Source: Fusibacter bizertensis (GTDB taxonomy: Bacteria; Bacillota; Clostridia; Peptostreptococcales; Acidaminobacteraceae). Taken from it: 64,000 bases of DNA. Shown piece after piece: positions 19,124 to 28,357 of the stretch; within the stretch, counting starts at the first letter, position 1; each line of letters starts with the position of its first letter. The stretch is taken from assembly GCF_029914245.1 (NCBI RefSeq), contig NZ_JARYZI010000003.1, forward strand, positions 186,001-250,000. Reading direction: 5' to 3'. The notes under the pieces are model-generated. The model was not told where the DNA came from. It did not search any database and saw nothing but the letters and a program-made list of their open reading frames with translations. Both the position numbers and the translations under genes were made by a program.

Positions 19124-19167
19124 AAAAAAACTTGTATTTTCAGCAAAAATGGCTAAAAAACACAAGT
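19124..19167 (-). terminator. terminator of the kinase/phosphatase operon
   Basis: On the minus strand ACTTGTGTTTTTTAGC pairs imperfectly with GCTGAAAATACAAGT and is followed by seven U. The stem begins at the stop codon of the phosphatase gene. Confidence 0.75.
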
Positions 19168-20621
19168 TATTGGTAATGAATACAAAACTGAACTGGTATG
19201 CCGTTGATAAACACTGTCATTTGGCTTCTTAAAGTTACTGTTTTTCCAGGGGGAATTAACTCATACTTTTGACTGTAAACTTCCCAGGTATGACCTGTTT
19301 CATTGACGATTCCCCAAACAGCTTGCCGCTTAGGATGCTGAACAATCTTACCAATAATTGGATCATATTGGCTTACAATTGGCATAATCTGATGCAGTCT
19401 AATCTCAGAGTTGTAAAAAATTTCAAATTTTTCATTTGCACCACTAAGAGAAACTACTGGCATTAAGGCATCATTTTTATCGATTAGAAATTTGCTCTGT
19501 TTTAGATCATATCTTATTTTTTTTTGAAGCTCAATGAGCGTACGCTTTAAATCGGCTCTATTGTTACATTCTATCTGGACACCTGTTACGAGTGATAGTA
19601 TTTTTTTGATTCTGACAAAACCTATTTTTTCCATATCACTATTGGGTATAAACTGAAATTTATTTTCTTTCTGATCATACAAAAAAGTTTTTAGTGTTGC
19701 ACCTGCAGGTAGAACATCCTGTTGTTCATCAAAAAAATCAACCAATTTCAAACCCACTTCTATTCTTTTGTGAAGCTCATTGGTCACCAAGTTAGAAAGG
19801 GGGATCCAATCTTCTGGACTCGCATCAATCCAAATGTTTTGCTGTTCAGGATCAATTTCCAAAAGTTGATTTTCAACACTTTTCCAAATAACAACAGTGG
19901 TATCATCCTTTGAAAAATATGCTGCTTTTTGCAGGTGCGACACAAGATTGTTCGCTAGATCTTGCTCTTTTGCCAGATTAAGATAAAAGTCTGCATCATC
20001 ATAATAGCCATGTGGATATGCATTTTCAACACCATCAGAAGCTAAAATAATCATATTCAAACTTTTTTCTATGGGTAACACTTTAACTTTCATCTCTAGC
20101 CAAGCATTTTCTTGAACCAATGATGCAGTTACATTACCTTCATATCTTAAGTCTCTTTGCATTGGAAAATAAACAACGCCATCTTCATAAACCATTGCTA
20201 TTTTTCCGTCTCCTATTTGTAAAAAAATAAGATAATCATTTGTTCTTATAGCAACAAGCAAGGTACATCCATACTGGATTGGTGTTTCAAACTTTGGATC
20301 TTGCATGATTTTGTTTAACCATCTTGTCTGAATCTCAATTGATAAGCGCTCCTCAAAATCATATTTTAGTTCAGATAATGTGATGTCCCCGTGACAAAAC
20401 TCGAAATACCCTCCAATTGCATCAAGAGCAACTTCTACTGCATACTTTGCGCCTTCATCGCTATACATATGCTGTGGCGCCCCGTGTCCATCACTAAGCG
20501 CCATCATTTGGATACCACTATCAATATCTTTATATATAAACGCATCTTGATTTACTTTATTCATTTTTATGTGTTTGGTGCCAGTTACACTGGCACCATA
20601 ATTCATAAAACGCATCATCAT
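19167..20621 (-). CDS. PP2C-type protein phosphatase with C-terminal module shared with the neighbouring kinase
   Basis: Residues 1-250 are a PP2C domain: NKVNQDAF at 21-28, the metal-binding signature SDGHG at 43-47, ASDGVENAY near 195, and KDDTTVVIW near 240. It should dephosphorylate Ser/Thr, most simply reversing the neighbouring kinase. Residues 270-484 are a separate region with no family that I can name. Its last 80 or so residues, with HPKRQAVWGIVNETGHTW (VWGI at 435-438), resemble the end of the kinase. The ATG at 20621 overlaps the TGA of the TerY-like gene by one base; in-frame ATGs at 20618 and 20615 are alternatives. It is the last gene of a four-gene operon. Confidence 0.9.
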   Translation of the reverse strand: MMMRFMNYGASVTGTKHIKMNKVNQDAFIYKDIDSGIQMMALSDGHGAPQHMYSDEGAKYAVEVALDAIGGYFEFCHGDITLSELKYDFEERLSIEIQTRWLNKIMQDPKFETPIQYGCTLLVAIRTNDYLIFLQIGDGKIAMVYEDGVVYFPMQRDLRYEGNVTASLVQENAWLEMKVKVLPIEKSLNMIILASDGVENAYPHGYYDDADFYLNLAKEQDLANNLVSHLQKAAYFSKDDTTVVIWKSVENQLLEIDPEQQNIWIDASPEDWIPLSNLVTNELHKRIEVGLKLVDFFDEQQDVLPAGATLKTFLYDQKENKFQFIPNSDMEKIGFVRIKKILSLVTGVQIECNNRADLKRTLIELQKKIRYDLKQSKFLIDKNDALMPVVSLSGANEKFEIFYNSEIRLHQIMPIVSQYDPIIGKIVQHPKRQAVWGIVNETGHTWEVYSQKYELIPPGKTVTLRSQMTVFINGIPVQFCIHYQ

Positions 20622-21295
20622 CACCAATCAATCTCTTCAACTTCAACTTGACTCTCTACAGTAGGTGGTGGAGGTAACATTCCTTTTGTGGGGTTAATGG
20701 AAGCATTTGATGCAGCTGTTGAGGCCCAGCGAATATAATTTTTTAGTTCAGCTGCATTTTTTGCTTTTAAAGGTTTTAACTCTCCTCTAAAACTATCGCC
20801 TATAAAATCTTGGAGTACGTCCATATCTGTCTCTGATCCTATTGCAATCGAGATTCTAATAGCTTTGCTTCCCCACTTAGTTGCTTTAAGCTTTTTCAGC
20901 CCAGCTTCATAGTCATCTGTTGGCATACCATCCGACAATAAGATCATCACTGGCTGATAACCCCTTTCTCCTTGAAAATCACTTGAAAGCTTCTCAGCAA
21001 GTAATTCAAACCCACGGCCCATATCAGTCACGCCTTTAGTCGTGATATTGTCCCAAGTAAAATCTCTCACATCTACGTTCTTAGTCACCCATCTTGCTCC
21101 TGTAGAGAAAGAGAGAGCATGCACTTTGATTGCACCTTCTGCCTCTCTGGCAATTTCTCTTATATGTGGAATCGCTTCTCTGATGGCATTATTTAAAGTT
21201 TCCACCTTACCGCCATAACTCATTGAATCTGAAGCGTCTATTAAAAAGAACAAGTGTAAATCTCTATTTCCCATTTTTCCATCTCTTTCAACCAT
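20621..21295 (-). CDS. TerY-like von Willebrand factor A domain protein
   Basis: The vWA domain spans residues 12-190. The metal ion-dependent adhesion site is complete: D20-A-S-D-S24 in FLIDASDSM, a Thr in TKGVTDMGRG, and the Asp in LLSDGMPTDD. Family members resemble TerY of tellurite-resistance loci. The protein ends in a proline-rich, acidic tail (MLPPPPTVESQVEVEE). AGGAGG stands 8 nt before the ATG. It lies between kinase and phosphatase genes, the arrangement described as the TerY-P triad in comparative genomics, where the vWA protein is thought to scaffold phosphorylation-dependent signalling. No TerC, TerD or TelA gene is in the window. Confidence 0.92.
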   Translation of the reverse strand: MVERDGKMGNRDLHLFFLIDASDSMSYGGKVETLNNAIREAIPHIREIAREAEGAIKVHALSFSTGARWVTKNVDVRDFTWDNITTKGVTDMGRGFELLAEKLSSDFQGERGYQPVMILLSDGMPTDDYEAGLKKLKATKWGSKAIRISIAIGSETDMDVLQDFIGDSFRGELKPLKAKNAAELKNYIRWASTAASNASINPTKGMLPPPPTVESQVEVEEIDW

Positions 21296-21308
21296 TTTTA
21301 TTGCCTCC

Positions 21309-22742
21309 TTATTTTTTAATTGCGAGTTTTGTACCCGTTTTAAGTTGTCCTATTTGATTTCCGAAATATATTTCAAGCCCATCTTTAATAGGGATTATAC
21401 CCTCTTTAAAAACTTCTTTGATAGATTCGTCGTTTAATTCATATCGCCAAACATCATCTGATAAATTTCTTATTCCCCACACTTCTGGATGTCTCGGATG
21501 AACCTCAACTTTAAGATATGGTTTCTCATAATCCATCGGGTCTAGATTGCTAATCTGGCTATTGTATAAGACTGTGTCATGGTTAAGCATCACAATTTTA
21601 TCTCCAATTTTCATACGAGGTGGTAGGGTGTCAACTACGCTACCACACTTTGGACAGTGGTCTGCATAACTTAATCTTGTCTTATCATAAAAAAGTTGTT
21701 CCCCGCAGTTATAACAATACATCAACGAAGCGCGTAGTGTCGCTAACTCTTTTACCCATATGCTTTCTACGATCCGTTGATTGGGATCGTGTAATCCACT
21801 GGTAAAAGCTTCAATAAAACGTTCTTTAATAAAATTTGGATAATATGGCCAGTAAGCCTGGGCCATATCTTTTTTTCCTTTTACTGGCCTGTTGGTTTCA
21901 TCAATTGGATCATATATAAATATAGGATTATGTCCATATAAATCTACAAGTGCATCATAGTCTACAATCTCAATGTCGTATTCTTTCTGACCTTGAAGCG
22001 GGTGTTGCAAGTGTAACATCCTAAAAAGTACAACTGATAATGAAAACAAATCTGTTTGTGAACTAGGAGGTTTTTCACCTCTTACAACTTCAGGTGCCAT
22101 AAAACCATGTGTTCCCCATATATCTTCAGAACTTGTCAAGTTGTCAAAAGTGACATTGTCGTTGTCACAAATCTTAACTTCGCCATTTTCAAAATCAACG
22201 AAGAGATTACCAAAAGAAATATCGCGATAACACAGTCCAGATAAATGTAGCTCATAAAAACCATGTGCCATTCTGATGCAAGCATCTATAATTGGCTCAA
22301 ATCTTTTCGACTTTATCTCACCACTAAAGTAATGAGATAGCTTAGTATACCGCTTCGTATCAATAACAGGCATGATATAGCCAAAATTATCTTTTGATTC
22401 ACCCTCTACAATTGCTAAAGGCCAAACAAATTTATCACTTGGTGCACCTTTTTCAACTAACATCTCAATGGCATGGTACTGCTCAGTAGTTGAAGATTGC
22501 TTGTTATACCATTTTAATGCAAATTGCTCGCCGTTGTCGGTTACAAGATAGACATTTCCTTGTCCACCTCCTCCTAATTCTTTTAAGACTCTTAGTTTTC
22601 TTTCGCCATTTGAGACATAGTCGCCACTTATAAGTACATCAGACATTCTTACCTCCTCTGTTTTCTGTTTTGATTCACTTTGCTTTTTAGCATTTGTTTT
22701 TTTACTTTTATAATAGCTATTAGATTGATCGATAATTTTCAT
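21309..22742 (-). CDS. Ser/Thr protein kinase with zinc ribbon and C-terminal module
   Basis: Numbering from 22742 (477 residues): Gly loop GGGGQGNVY 57-65, ATP-anchoring Lys 77 in ALKWY, catalytic loop YRDISFGN with D174 and N179, a DND version of the DFG motif at 193-195, and APE at 216-218. A zinc ribbon follows (C343, C346, C363, C366). The last 80 residues contain HPRHPEVWGIRN (VWGI 421-424), also found at the end of the phosphatase. The first 32 residues are Lys-rich and unstructured-looking. Two in-frame starts have good ribosome sites: ATG 22742 after GAAGGTG, and ATG 22646 after AGAGGAGG. Canonical kinase residues suggest activity. It sits between the membrane protein and TerY-like genes. 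Confidence 0.92.
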   Translation of the reverse strand: MKIIDQSNSYYKSKKTNAKKQSESKQKTEEVRMSDVLISGDYVSNGERKLRVLKELGGGGQGNVYLVTDNGEQFALKWYNKQSSTTEQYHAIEMLVEKGAPSDKFVWPLAIVEGESKDNFGYIMPVIDTKRYTKLSHYFSGEIKSKRFEPIIDACIRMAHGFYELHLSGLCYRDISFGNLFVDFENGEVKICDNDNVTFDNLTSSEDIWGTHGFMAPEVVRGEKPPSSQTDLFSLSVVLFRMLHLQHPLQGQKEYDIEIVDYDALVDLYGHNPIFIYDPIDETNRPVKGKKDMAQAYWPYYPNFIKERFIEAFTSGLHDPNQRIVESIWVKELATLRASLMYCYNCGEQLFYDKTRLSYADHCPKCGSVVDTLPPRMKIGDKIVMLNHDTVLYNSQISNLDPMDYEKPYLKVEVHPRHPEVWGIRNLSDDVWRYELNDESIKEVFKEGIIPIKDGLEIYFGNQIGQLKTGTKLAIKK

Positions 22743-22744
22743 CT

Positions 22745-23842
22745 TTACACCTTCGTTAATACGATATATTGACTGACAAACCATATTCCCGTCACTAAGT
22801 AATATGGAATGATTGCTCTACTTGCTGTATATTCCCTCGCACCTTTAGGTAGCCTCATACTATAGAAACCTAAAATTGCATAAGATATAAACACGATTAC
22901 ACCAAGAATCAATTGAAGATACAAATAGAGCTCGGGGACTCTTGGTTGTACAGTGATTAAAACGACTTGAATCAGCAACATAATCAAAGGATAAAAACCA
23001 AGAATATTTAATTTAAAAAATCGCTTAGCAATAAATGGAACTATGCTCACTACCGCTATAATAGAAAATATTGTAATCGTATTAGAATTGTTGTAAATTG
23101 GCCAAGTAAAATATTGATTCAAAATTGCCATGATTTCTTTTACGTTACCAAATTTAGACTGCACGATATAATACCCTACAGGTATTGCTAAAAGCAGCAT
23201 TAAATACAATCCTAAATTCATTTTATTTCTTACAAACTTTCTTTTTCTAAGCTGTTTTGTTGGTTGTGGAGTTTTATTATTTATATTATGACTTTGTGAC
23301 TTTTCCAGAGTTAAATCACTAGTAACTACTGATCTTGGCATTTCATTTGCAAGGTGCTTTTTAGAAAAATTTCCTTGTGCATTTTGTACTGAACTTACGA
23401 TCTTTAATCCAGAATTATTTAATTTTGTCGCTTTGAATGCCATCGCTCTAATCAATAACTCAAAAGTTTCGAGTGTTTCGTCATATATAAAGCCATACTC
23501 TTTAGTAAAGCCTAGAGCAAGTTTTTCGATCTTAGCTTGATTATTGGCTTCTATACTTAATTTTTGAAGCCTCTCAATATAGCCGCCTTTTCCAAGTAAC
23601 TCTAATCTAATTTTAAGTCCGTTATTATACGGTATGAAATCATTTAGTAAACCGACGAATTTTTTAGTTTTTAATTCTATTGCATCGCATTCATTTAGTA
23701 CCTGTTTCAGTTTCTGGACAATTTCATCATCTGTCATCTGTTTAGGTTTTAAACTTAGCACTTGATCACCTCGCTTTATCTTTCTATCTCTACTATATGC
23801 AATAACTGACTTTGCTTCCACATGGTTTAGTTTAGTATTCAC
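22745..23842 (-). CDS. uncharacterised membrane protein heading the TerY-P operon
   Basis: I do not recognise a named domain. The 365 residues split into a soluble, charged N-terminal half (1-205, helical, with DEIVQKLKQVLNECDAIELKTKKFVGLLND), a Lys/Arg-rich linker, and five hydrophobic helices in the C-terminal half (about 212-228, 258-272, 280-297, 305-325 and 345-362). The stop overlaps the ribosome-site region of the kinase gene, so the four genes form one transcription unit. It could be the membrane input or anchor of the kinase pathway (inference). The start is a GTG without a strong ribosome site, so the N-terminus is uncertain. Confidence 0.72.
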   Translation of the reverse strand: MNTKLNHVEAKSVIAYSRDRKIKRGDQVLSLKPKQMTDDEIVQKLKQVLNECDAIELKTKKFVGLLNDFIPYNNGLKIRLELLGKGGYIERLQKLSIEANNQAKIEKLALGFTKEYGFIYDETLETFELLIRAMAFKATKLNNSGLKIVSSVQNAQGNFSKKHLANEMPRSVVTSDLTLEKSQSHNINNKTPQPTKQLRKRKFVRNKMNLGLYLMLLLAIPVGYYIVQSKFGNVKEIMAILNQYFTWPIYNNSNTITIFSIIAVVSIVPFIAKRFFKLNILGFYPLIMLLIQVVLITVQPRVPELYLYLQLILGVIVFISYAILGFYSMRLPKGAREYTASRAIIPYYLVTGIWFVSQYIVLTKV

Positions 23843-23886
23843 TTAATATTTTCTTACAGTTTTTTAATCAAATCCTTACTTTACAA

Positions 23887-23915
23887 TTGAATTTGATAGA
23901 ATTTTCTGATACGAT
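23887..23915 (+). promoter_or_regulatory. promoter of the tetR-GPH-GH2 operon
   Basis: TTGAAT (-35, 23887-23892), a 17-nt spacer and TACGAT (-10, 23910-23915) precede the TetR gene. The operator-like repeat begins directly after the -10 box. Confidence 0.6.
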
Positions 23916-23943
23916 GGAAACTGAAAAACAGTTTTGAGTTTCC
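23916..23943. promoter_or_regulatory. probable TetR-family operator
   Basis: The inverted repeat GGAAACT ... AGTTTCC spans 28 bp and covers the expected transcription start of the TetR gene. This is the usual place for autoregulation. Confidence 0.6.
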
Positions 23944-23968
23944 AAACAATTGAAAGGTAGGACTACCA

Positions 23969-24511
23969 ATGGATCAAAAAGAACAAATTATGCATTATGC
24001 AATACGGCGTTTCAACCTTGAAGGAATTTCATTTAAACTCGATGACATCGCCAAAGACTTGAAAATTAGCAAAAAGACACTTTATAAGCACTACAGTGGC
24101 AAGGAAGCTATTTTTAGCGCGATTATTGAAAGTGTTTTCAACTCAATAAAAGTAAAAGAAAATGAAGTCTTTTATCGATCAGATTTAAATGATGTAGAGA
24201 AATTACTTGCGATTCTTGAAGTCTATCCTGATTTTGAAGTTTTCAATTATCATCATTTTGCTGATATCAAGATGGTCTATCCAGAACAGTATCTTAAAAT
24301 AGAAAGCCATCTTGAAAACAATTGGGAACAAACTATAGATTTATTAGAGATTTGTATCTCTAAAGGTTACGTAAAACCTATTGAAAAATCTTTATTTAAA
24401 ACTATTTTTTTGGGGATTTACAAGCAGTTGCTACTCACTGATGATCCGTATCCACAAGAGCAGATGAGAGCATGTATAGAAGTGGTTTTTAATGGTTTAT
24501 TAAATAAATAA
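23969..24511 (+). CDS. TetR/AcrR family transcriptional regulator
   Basis: The N-terminal helix-turn-helix is clear (ISFKLDDIAKDLKISKKTLYKHYSGKEAIF, residues 20-50). Residues 60-180 are the helical ligand-binding domain, too variable to predict an inducer. It is the first gene of an operon with a sugar-cation symporter and a GH2 glycosidase, 14 nt upstream of the symporter. Its natural role is therefore likely control of glycoside uptake and breakdown, unusual for TetR proteins, which more often control efflux. AAAGGTAGG precedes the ATG. Confidence 0.92.
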   Translation: MDQKEQIMHYAIRRFNLEGISFKLDDIAKDLKISKKTLYKHYSGKEAIFSAIIESVFNSIKVKENEVFYRSDLNDVEKLLAILEVYPDFEVFNYHHFADIKMVYPEQYLKIESHLENNWEQTIDLLEICISKGYVKPIEKSLFKTIFLGIYKQLLLTDDPYPQEQMRACIEVVFNGLLNK

Positions 24512-24525
24512 ATGATGGGGGACTT

Positions 24526-25872
24526 ATGAAAACAAAAGAACGTGTGTTTTATGGCGCAGGTGCGCTAGGAAAGGATTTGGTTTACGGTTTTGTTGCAGGG
24601 TACATTTTATTTTTTTTAAACGATATCATGGGGATTGACGCTTTATTTTTAGGAACCTTGTTTCTATTTGCTCGGGCTTTCGACGCCTTCAACGATCCTA
24701 TCATGGGGATGATTGTAGAAAATACAAGATCTAAGTTTGGAAAATTTAGACCTTGGATCTTAATTGGTACAATACTCAATGCAAGTGTTATTGTACTCCT
24801 ATTTACAGTTCCTGACTTATCGCCTCAAATGTTGAAACTTTATGTAAGTGCACTTTATATCCTATGGGGTATAACTTATACACTTATGGATATTCCTTAC
24901 TGGTCCATGATTCCCGCTTTATCCATAGATCAAAAAGAAAGGGAAAATACAGCTGTTGTTGCAAGAGTATGTGCTGGTATTGGCTTTACTCTAATAACTG
25001 TTGGCACTGTACCACTTGTTAAATTACTTGGTGCTGGTAACGACCAAAAGGGCTATAGTTTAGTTGCTATTGGTATATCTGTAATATTTGTGTTACTAAT
25101 TGGTTTAATGGTTAATAACGTTAAAGAACACATCAGTGTAGAGCAAGAAAAATTAACCATCAAAGGACTATTTCACTTATTGATACAAAATGACCAATTG
25201 CTTGTGGTTATGATTACTGTTGTCTGCTTCAATATCTCAATGTATATCACCACAACACTTGGCATATACTTTTTTAAGTATGACGTGAAAAATGAAGTTT
25301 TATATAGTGTATTTGCTGGTGTTGCTGGTATCGCACAAATTCTAGCTATGCTTTCTTTCCCACTTTTGAGCCGCTTTCTCACACGAAAAAAAATCTTTGG
25401 TCTTAGTGTTATTGCATCAACCATGGGGTACCTCGGACTCTATTTAGCCGGTCAACTAGGCTTTTTCTCAATTCCATTTTTATTCGGAAGTGGTTTCTTT
25501 ATCTTTGTAGGACTAGGTCTTATGAACATCTTAACAACTGCTATGCTAGCTGATACTGTGGAATATGGTGAATGGAAGCTAGGGATTCGAAGTGAAAGTG
25601 TTGTTTTTTCAGTACAAACTTTTGTTGTAAAATCCGCATCGGCACTCAGTGCATTTATTGTCGGGATTGGATTAAATGTGATTAATTTTCAAAGAGATCA
25701 AGTTCAAACCCTCTCTACTTTAAACGGATTGCGTTTTTTGATGTTCCTCTTGCCAATATTTGGTTTGATGGCAAGCTTATTTGTCTATATGAAAATGTAT
25801 AAAATCGACAGTGCATTCTACGCAAGAATCGTTTCTGAGATTAAACTTAAAAATAATTTGGAGGAAGTATGA
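24526..25872 (+). CDS. GPH family sugar:cation symporter
   Basis: The glycoside-pentoside-hexuronide symporter family (MelB relatives) imports glycosides with Na+ or H+. The 448-residue protein has about 12 membrane helices. It starts with the typical FYGAGALGKDLVYGFVAGYILFF and carries the family loop DAFNDPIMGMIVENTRSKFGKFRPWI near residues 50-80, in which the Asp residues take part in cation binding. Its stop overlaps the start of the GH2 gene by 4 nt (ATGA), so import and hydrolysis are translationally coupled. Confidence 0.93.
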   Translation: MKTKERVFYGAGALGKDLVYGFVAGYILFFLNDIMGIDALFLGTLFLFARAFDAFNDPIMGMIVENTRSKFGKFRPWILIGTILNASVIVLLFTVPDLSPQMLKLYVSALYILWGITYTLMDIPYWSMIPALSIDQKERENTAVVARVCAGIGFTLITVGTVPLVKLLGAGNDQKGYSLVAIGISVIFVLLIGLMVNNVKEHISVEQEKLTIKGLFHLLIQNDQLLVVMITVVCFNISMYITTTLGIYFFKYDVKNEVLYSVFAGVAGIAQILAMLSFPLLSRFLTRKKIFGLSVIASTMGYLGLYLAGQLGFFSIPFLFGSGFFIFVGLGLMNILTTAMLADTVEYGEWKLGIRSESVVFSVQTFVVKSASALSAFIVGIGLNVINFQRDQVQTLSTLNGLRFLMFLLPIFGLMASLFVYMKMYKIDSAFYARIVSEIKLKNNLEEV

Positions 25873-28274
25873 TACAAAGAATTCCATTAAACAATCATTG
25901 GCTTTTTAAACCTAGTTTTGAAGAAAATGACTTAATCAATATTGAGGATATCAATTCTTTTGAATCAATTCGTATTCCACACACCAATAAAGAACTGCCC
26001 TACCATTATTTTGATGAAAACAGCTATCAGTTTGTGAGTAGCTATAAAATCAAATTACCACACCTCGAATTTGATACTGATGAAGAAATATCCGTTTATT
26101 TTGAAGGTGTAATGGCATATACAGAAATCTATCTTAACGGGACTTTTTTGGGAGAACATTTCGGTGGATACACTCCTTTTGAAATAAATCTACCCAAAGG
26201 ATTATTGCATTTACAAGCTGCTGGTCTTGTAGGGCAAGATAATTGGCTTTTTCTAAAAGTTGATTCTAGAGAACGTGATGATATTCCACCTTTTGGATAT
26301 GTTGTAGATTACCTTACTTATGGTGGCATCTATCGAGAAGTGCAGCTCCAGGTTCAGCATAAAAAAAGACTTAGAAATATCAAAGTGGAAACGCCATTAC
26401 TTGAACAAAATTTTAACTTGGATGTTTATTTTGATGTTACACAGTCAACAGTGCCAACGGATGAAGTAACAATTGAACTATATGATCAGAAACAGTGCCT
26501 AAGTAAACATACGGTTTCAGAGCTAAAACTCGTTGATAACCAAGTACATCTTGGCGTACAAAAGCAGATCACAAAGTGGTCTTTAGAAACACCCAAGCTC
26601 TATGAGCTAAAAATAACTTTATCTTCAAAACAAGTACCTACCTATTCATTCACTACAAAAGTCGGATTTAGAACCGCTGTATTTGAAAACGATGGTTTCT
26701 ATCTCAATGGTAATAAAATAAAACTGAGAGGGCTTAATCGCCATCAGTCCTATCCATATGTTGGTTATGCCATGCCGCAAGGCGCACAGTATGCCGATGC
26801 AGATATGTTGAAATTTGAGCTTGGGGTAAATGTCGTAAGATCATCTCATTATCCACCCTCTAGACATTTTCTGAATCGTTGCGATGAAATAGGACTTTTA
26901 GTCGTAGAAGAACTACCAGGATGGCAGCATATCGGAGACACTGCTTGGCAAAAACTTGCTGTAGATAGTCTCGAAGAAATGATCCGTAGAGATTGGAACC
27001 ATCCTAGCGTCATTTTATGGGGGACTCGCATAAATGAGTCTAAAGATAATCATCAATTTTACTCAAGTACCAGTTCACTAGCGAAAAAACTTGATGCTAC
27101 ACGTGCAACTGGTGGCGTCCGTAACTTTGCTGGGAGTGAGATTCTTGAAGATGTTTACACCTATAACGACTTTTTGCACCGAGGTAACAATCAAGCACTA
27201 GATCAACCACAAAAAATTGCAAAGCGCAAAATGCCATACCTTGTTACTGAGCACAACGGTCATATGTTCCCCACAAAATCTTTTGATTCTGAAGCAAAAA
27301 AAATTGAACATGCGTTAAGACATGCACGTGTTCTAAATGCAGCATATAGCACGACTGGTATAAGTGGTGCTATCGGATGGTGTATGTTCGATTACAATAC
27401 TCATAAAGACTTTGGTAGCGGTGATAAAATCTGCTATCACGGCGTCTTAGATATGTTTAGGAACCCCAAATATGCTGCTGGGGTCTATGCGTCACAGCAA
27501 AGCAAGATGCCTTATTTAACAGTTGCATCAAATTTCTCAATTGGCGATTATGATGCATCCGAATTAGGCAAAATTGTAGTTTTAACAAACTGTGACAGTG
27601 TAAAGGTGTATAGAAATGATATTTACATCAATACATTTTATCCAGATAAAGATGAATTTAGCGCATTGCCACATCCGCCTATAATAGTAGATGATCTTAT
27701 TGGCAACTTACTGTATGAAAATGAAAGATTCTCAGAAAAAGATGCTAAAACCATCAAGAGAATACTACTTCATTTTTTAAAATACGGCGGGCAGCTTCCT
27801 ATTATTGACAAACTACAAATGGGGATGTTATTTGTTAAATATAAAATGTCATTTGCTGATGCAGCAGATTTGTATGGTAAATATATTGCTGGATGGGGAG
27901 AAAAATCAAAAACTTACCGTTTTGACGGTATCATTGATGAAGAAGTTGTTACTAAGGTCATAAAATCATCCTCTGATGTGTTCGAGCTTAAGATCACTGC
28001 TGACAAAACAGAGCTCTATGAAGACGAAACATATGATGTCACACGAATCTCACTTGCTTTTGTTGATCAGCACGGTTCTACACTTTCTTATGCCAATCAT
28101 ATTGCAACCTGTAATATTAAGGGCCCACTCGAGCTTATTGGACCCTCTACCTTTCCTTTAATTGCTGGAAGTAGAGCCTTCTGGGTTAAAACAACCGGTT
28201 CAAGCGGGGTTGCGCAAATAGAAGTAGCTCTTGACAATGGCTTAAAAGCAAACTTAGATCTAATCGTAAACTAA
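25869..28274 (+). CDS. glycoside hydrolase family 2 enzyme (beta-galactosidase/beta-glucuronidase type)
   Basis: The 801 residues show the GH2 order: jelly-roll sugar-binding domain (1-165), immunoglobulin-like domain (170-275) and TIM barrel (280-560), then an extra C-terminal beta region. Barrel motifs are LRGLNRHQSYPYVGYA, VVRSSHYPPSRHFLNRCDEIGLLVVEELP and GTRINES with acid/base E390; VTEHNGH supplies the probable nucleophile E461. No signal peptide is seen, so it acts in the cytoplasm on the glycoside brought in by the symporter. Galactoside versus glucuronide specificity cannot be decided. Confidence 0.93.
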   Translation: MIQRIPLNNHWLFKPSFEENDLINIEDINSFESIRIPHTNKELPYHYFDENSYQFVSSYKIKLPHLEFDTDEEISVYFEGVMAYTEIYLNGTFLGEHFGGYTPFEINLPKGLLHLQAAGLVGQDNWLFLKVDSRERDDIPPFGYVVDYLTYGGIYREVQLQVQHKKRLRNIKVETPLLEQNFNLDVYFDVTQSTVPTDEVTIELYDQKQCLSKHTVSELKLVDNQVHLGVQKQITKWSLETPKLYELKITLSSKQVPTYSFTTKVGFRTAVFENDGFYLNGNKIKLRGLNRHQSYPYVGYAMPQGAQYADADMLKFELGVNVVRSSHYPPSRHFLNRCDEIGLLVVEELPGWQHIGDTAWQKLAVDSLEEMIRRDWNHPSVILWGTRINESKDNHQFYSSTSSLAKKLDATRATGGVRNFAGSEILEDVYTYNDFLHRGNNQALDQPQKIAKRKMPYLVTEHNGHMFPTKSFDSEAKKIEHALRHARVLNAAYSTTGISGAIGWCMFDYNTHKDFGSGDKICYHGVLDMFRNPKYAAGVYASQQSKMPYLTVASNFSIGDYDASELGKIVVLTNCDSVKVYRNDIYINTFYPDKDEFSALPHPPIIVDDLIGNLLYENERFSEKDAKTIKRILLHFLKYGGQLPIIDKLQMGMLFVKYKMSFADAADLYGKYIAGWGEKSKTYRFDGIIDEEVVTKVIKSSSDVFELKITADKTELYEDETYDVTRISLAFVDQHGSTLSYANHIATCNIKGPLELIGPSTFPLIAGSRAFWVKTTGSSGVAQIEVALDNGLKANLDLIVN

Positions 28275-28294
28275 ATGAATTTATCATAAGAAAA

Positions 28295-28348
28295 AGCGAT
28301 GAAAGACAGTAAAGTGAAATATTCACAAACTGTCTTTCATCGCTCTTT
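28295..28348. terminator. bidirectional terminator
   Basis: A perfect 16-bp stem (AGCGATGAAAGACAGT and its complement) lies between the convergent GH2 and phosphodiester glycosidase genes, with CTTTTA on the plus side and TTTTTC on the minus side. Confidence 0.93.
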
Positions 28349-28357
28349 TAATTATTT

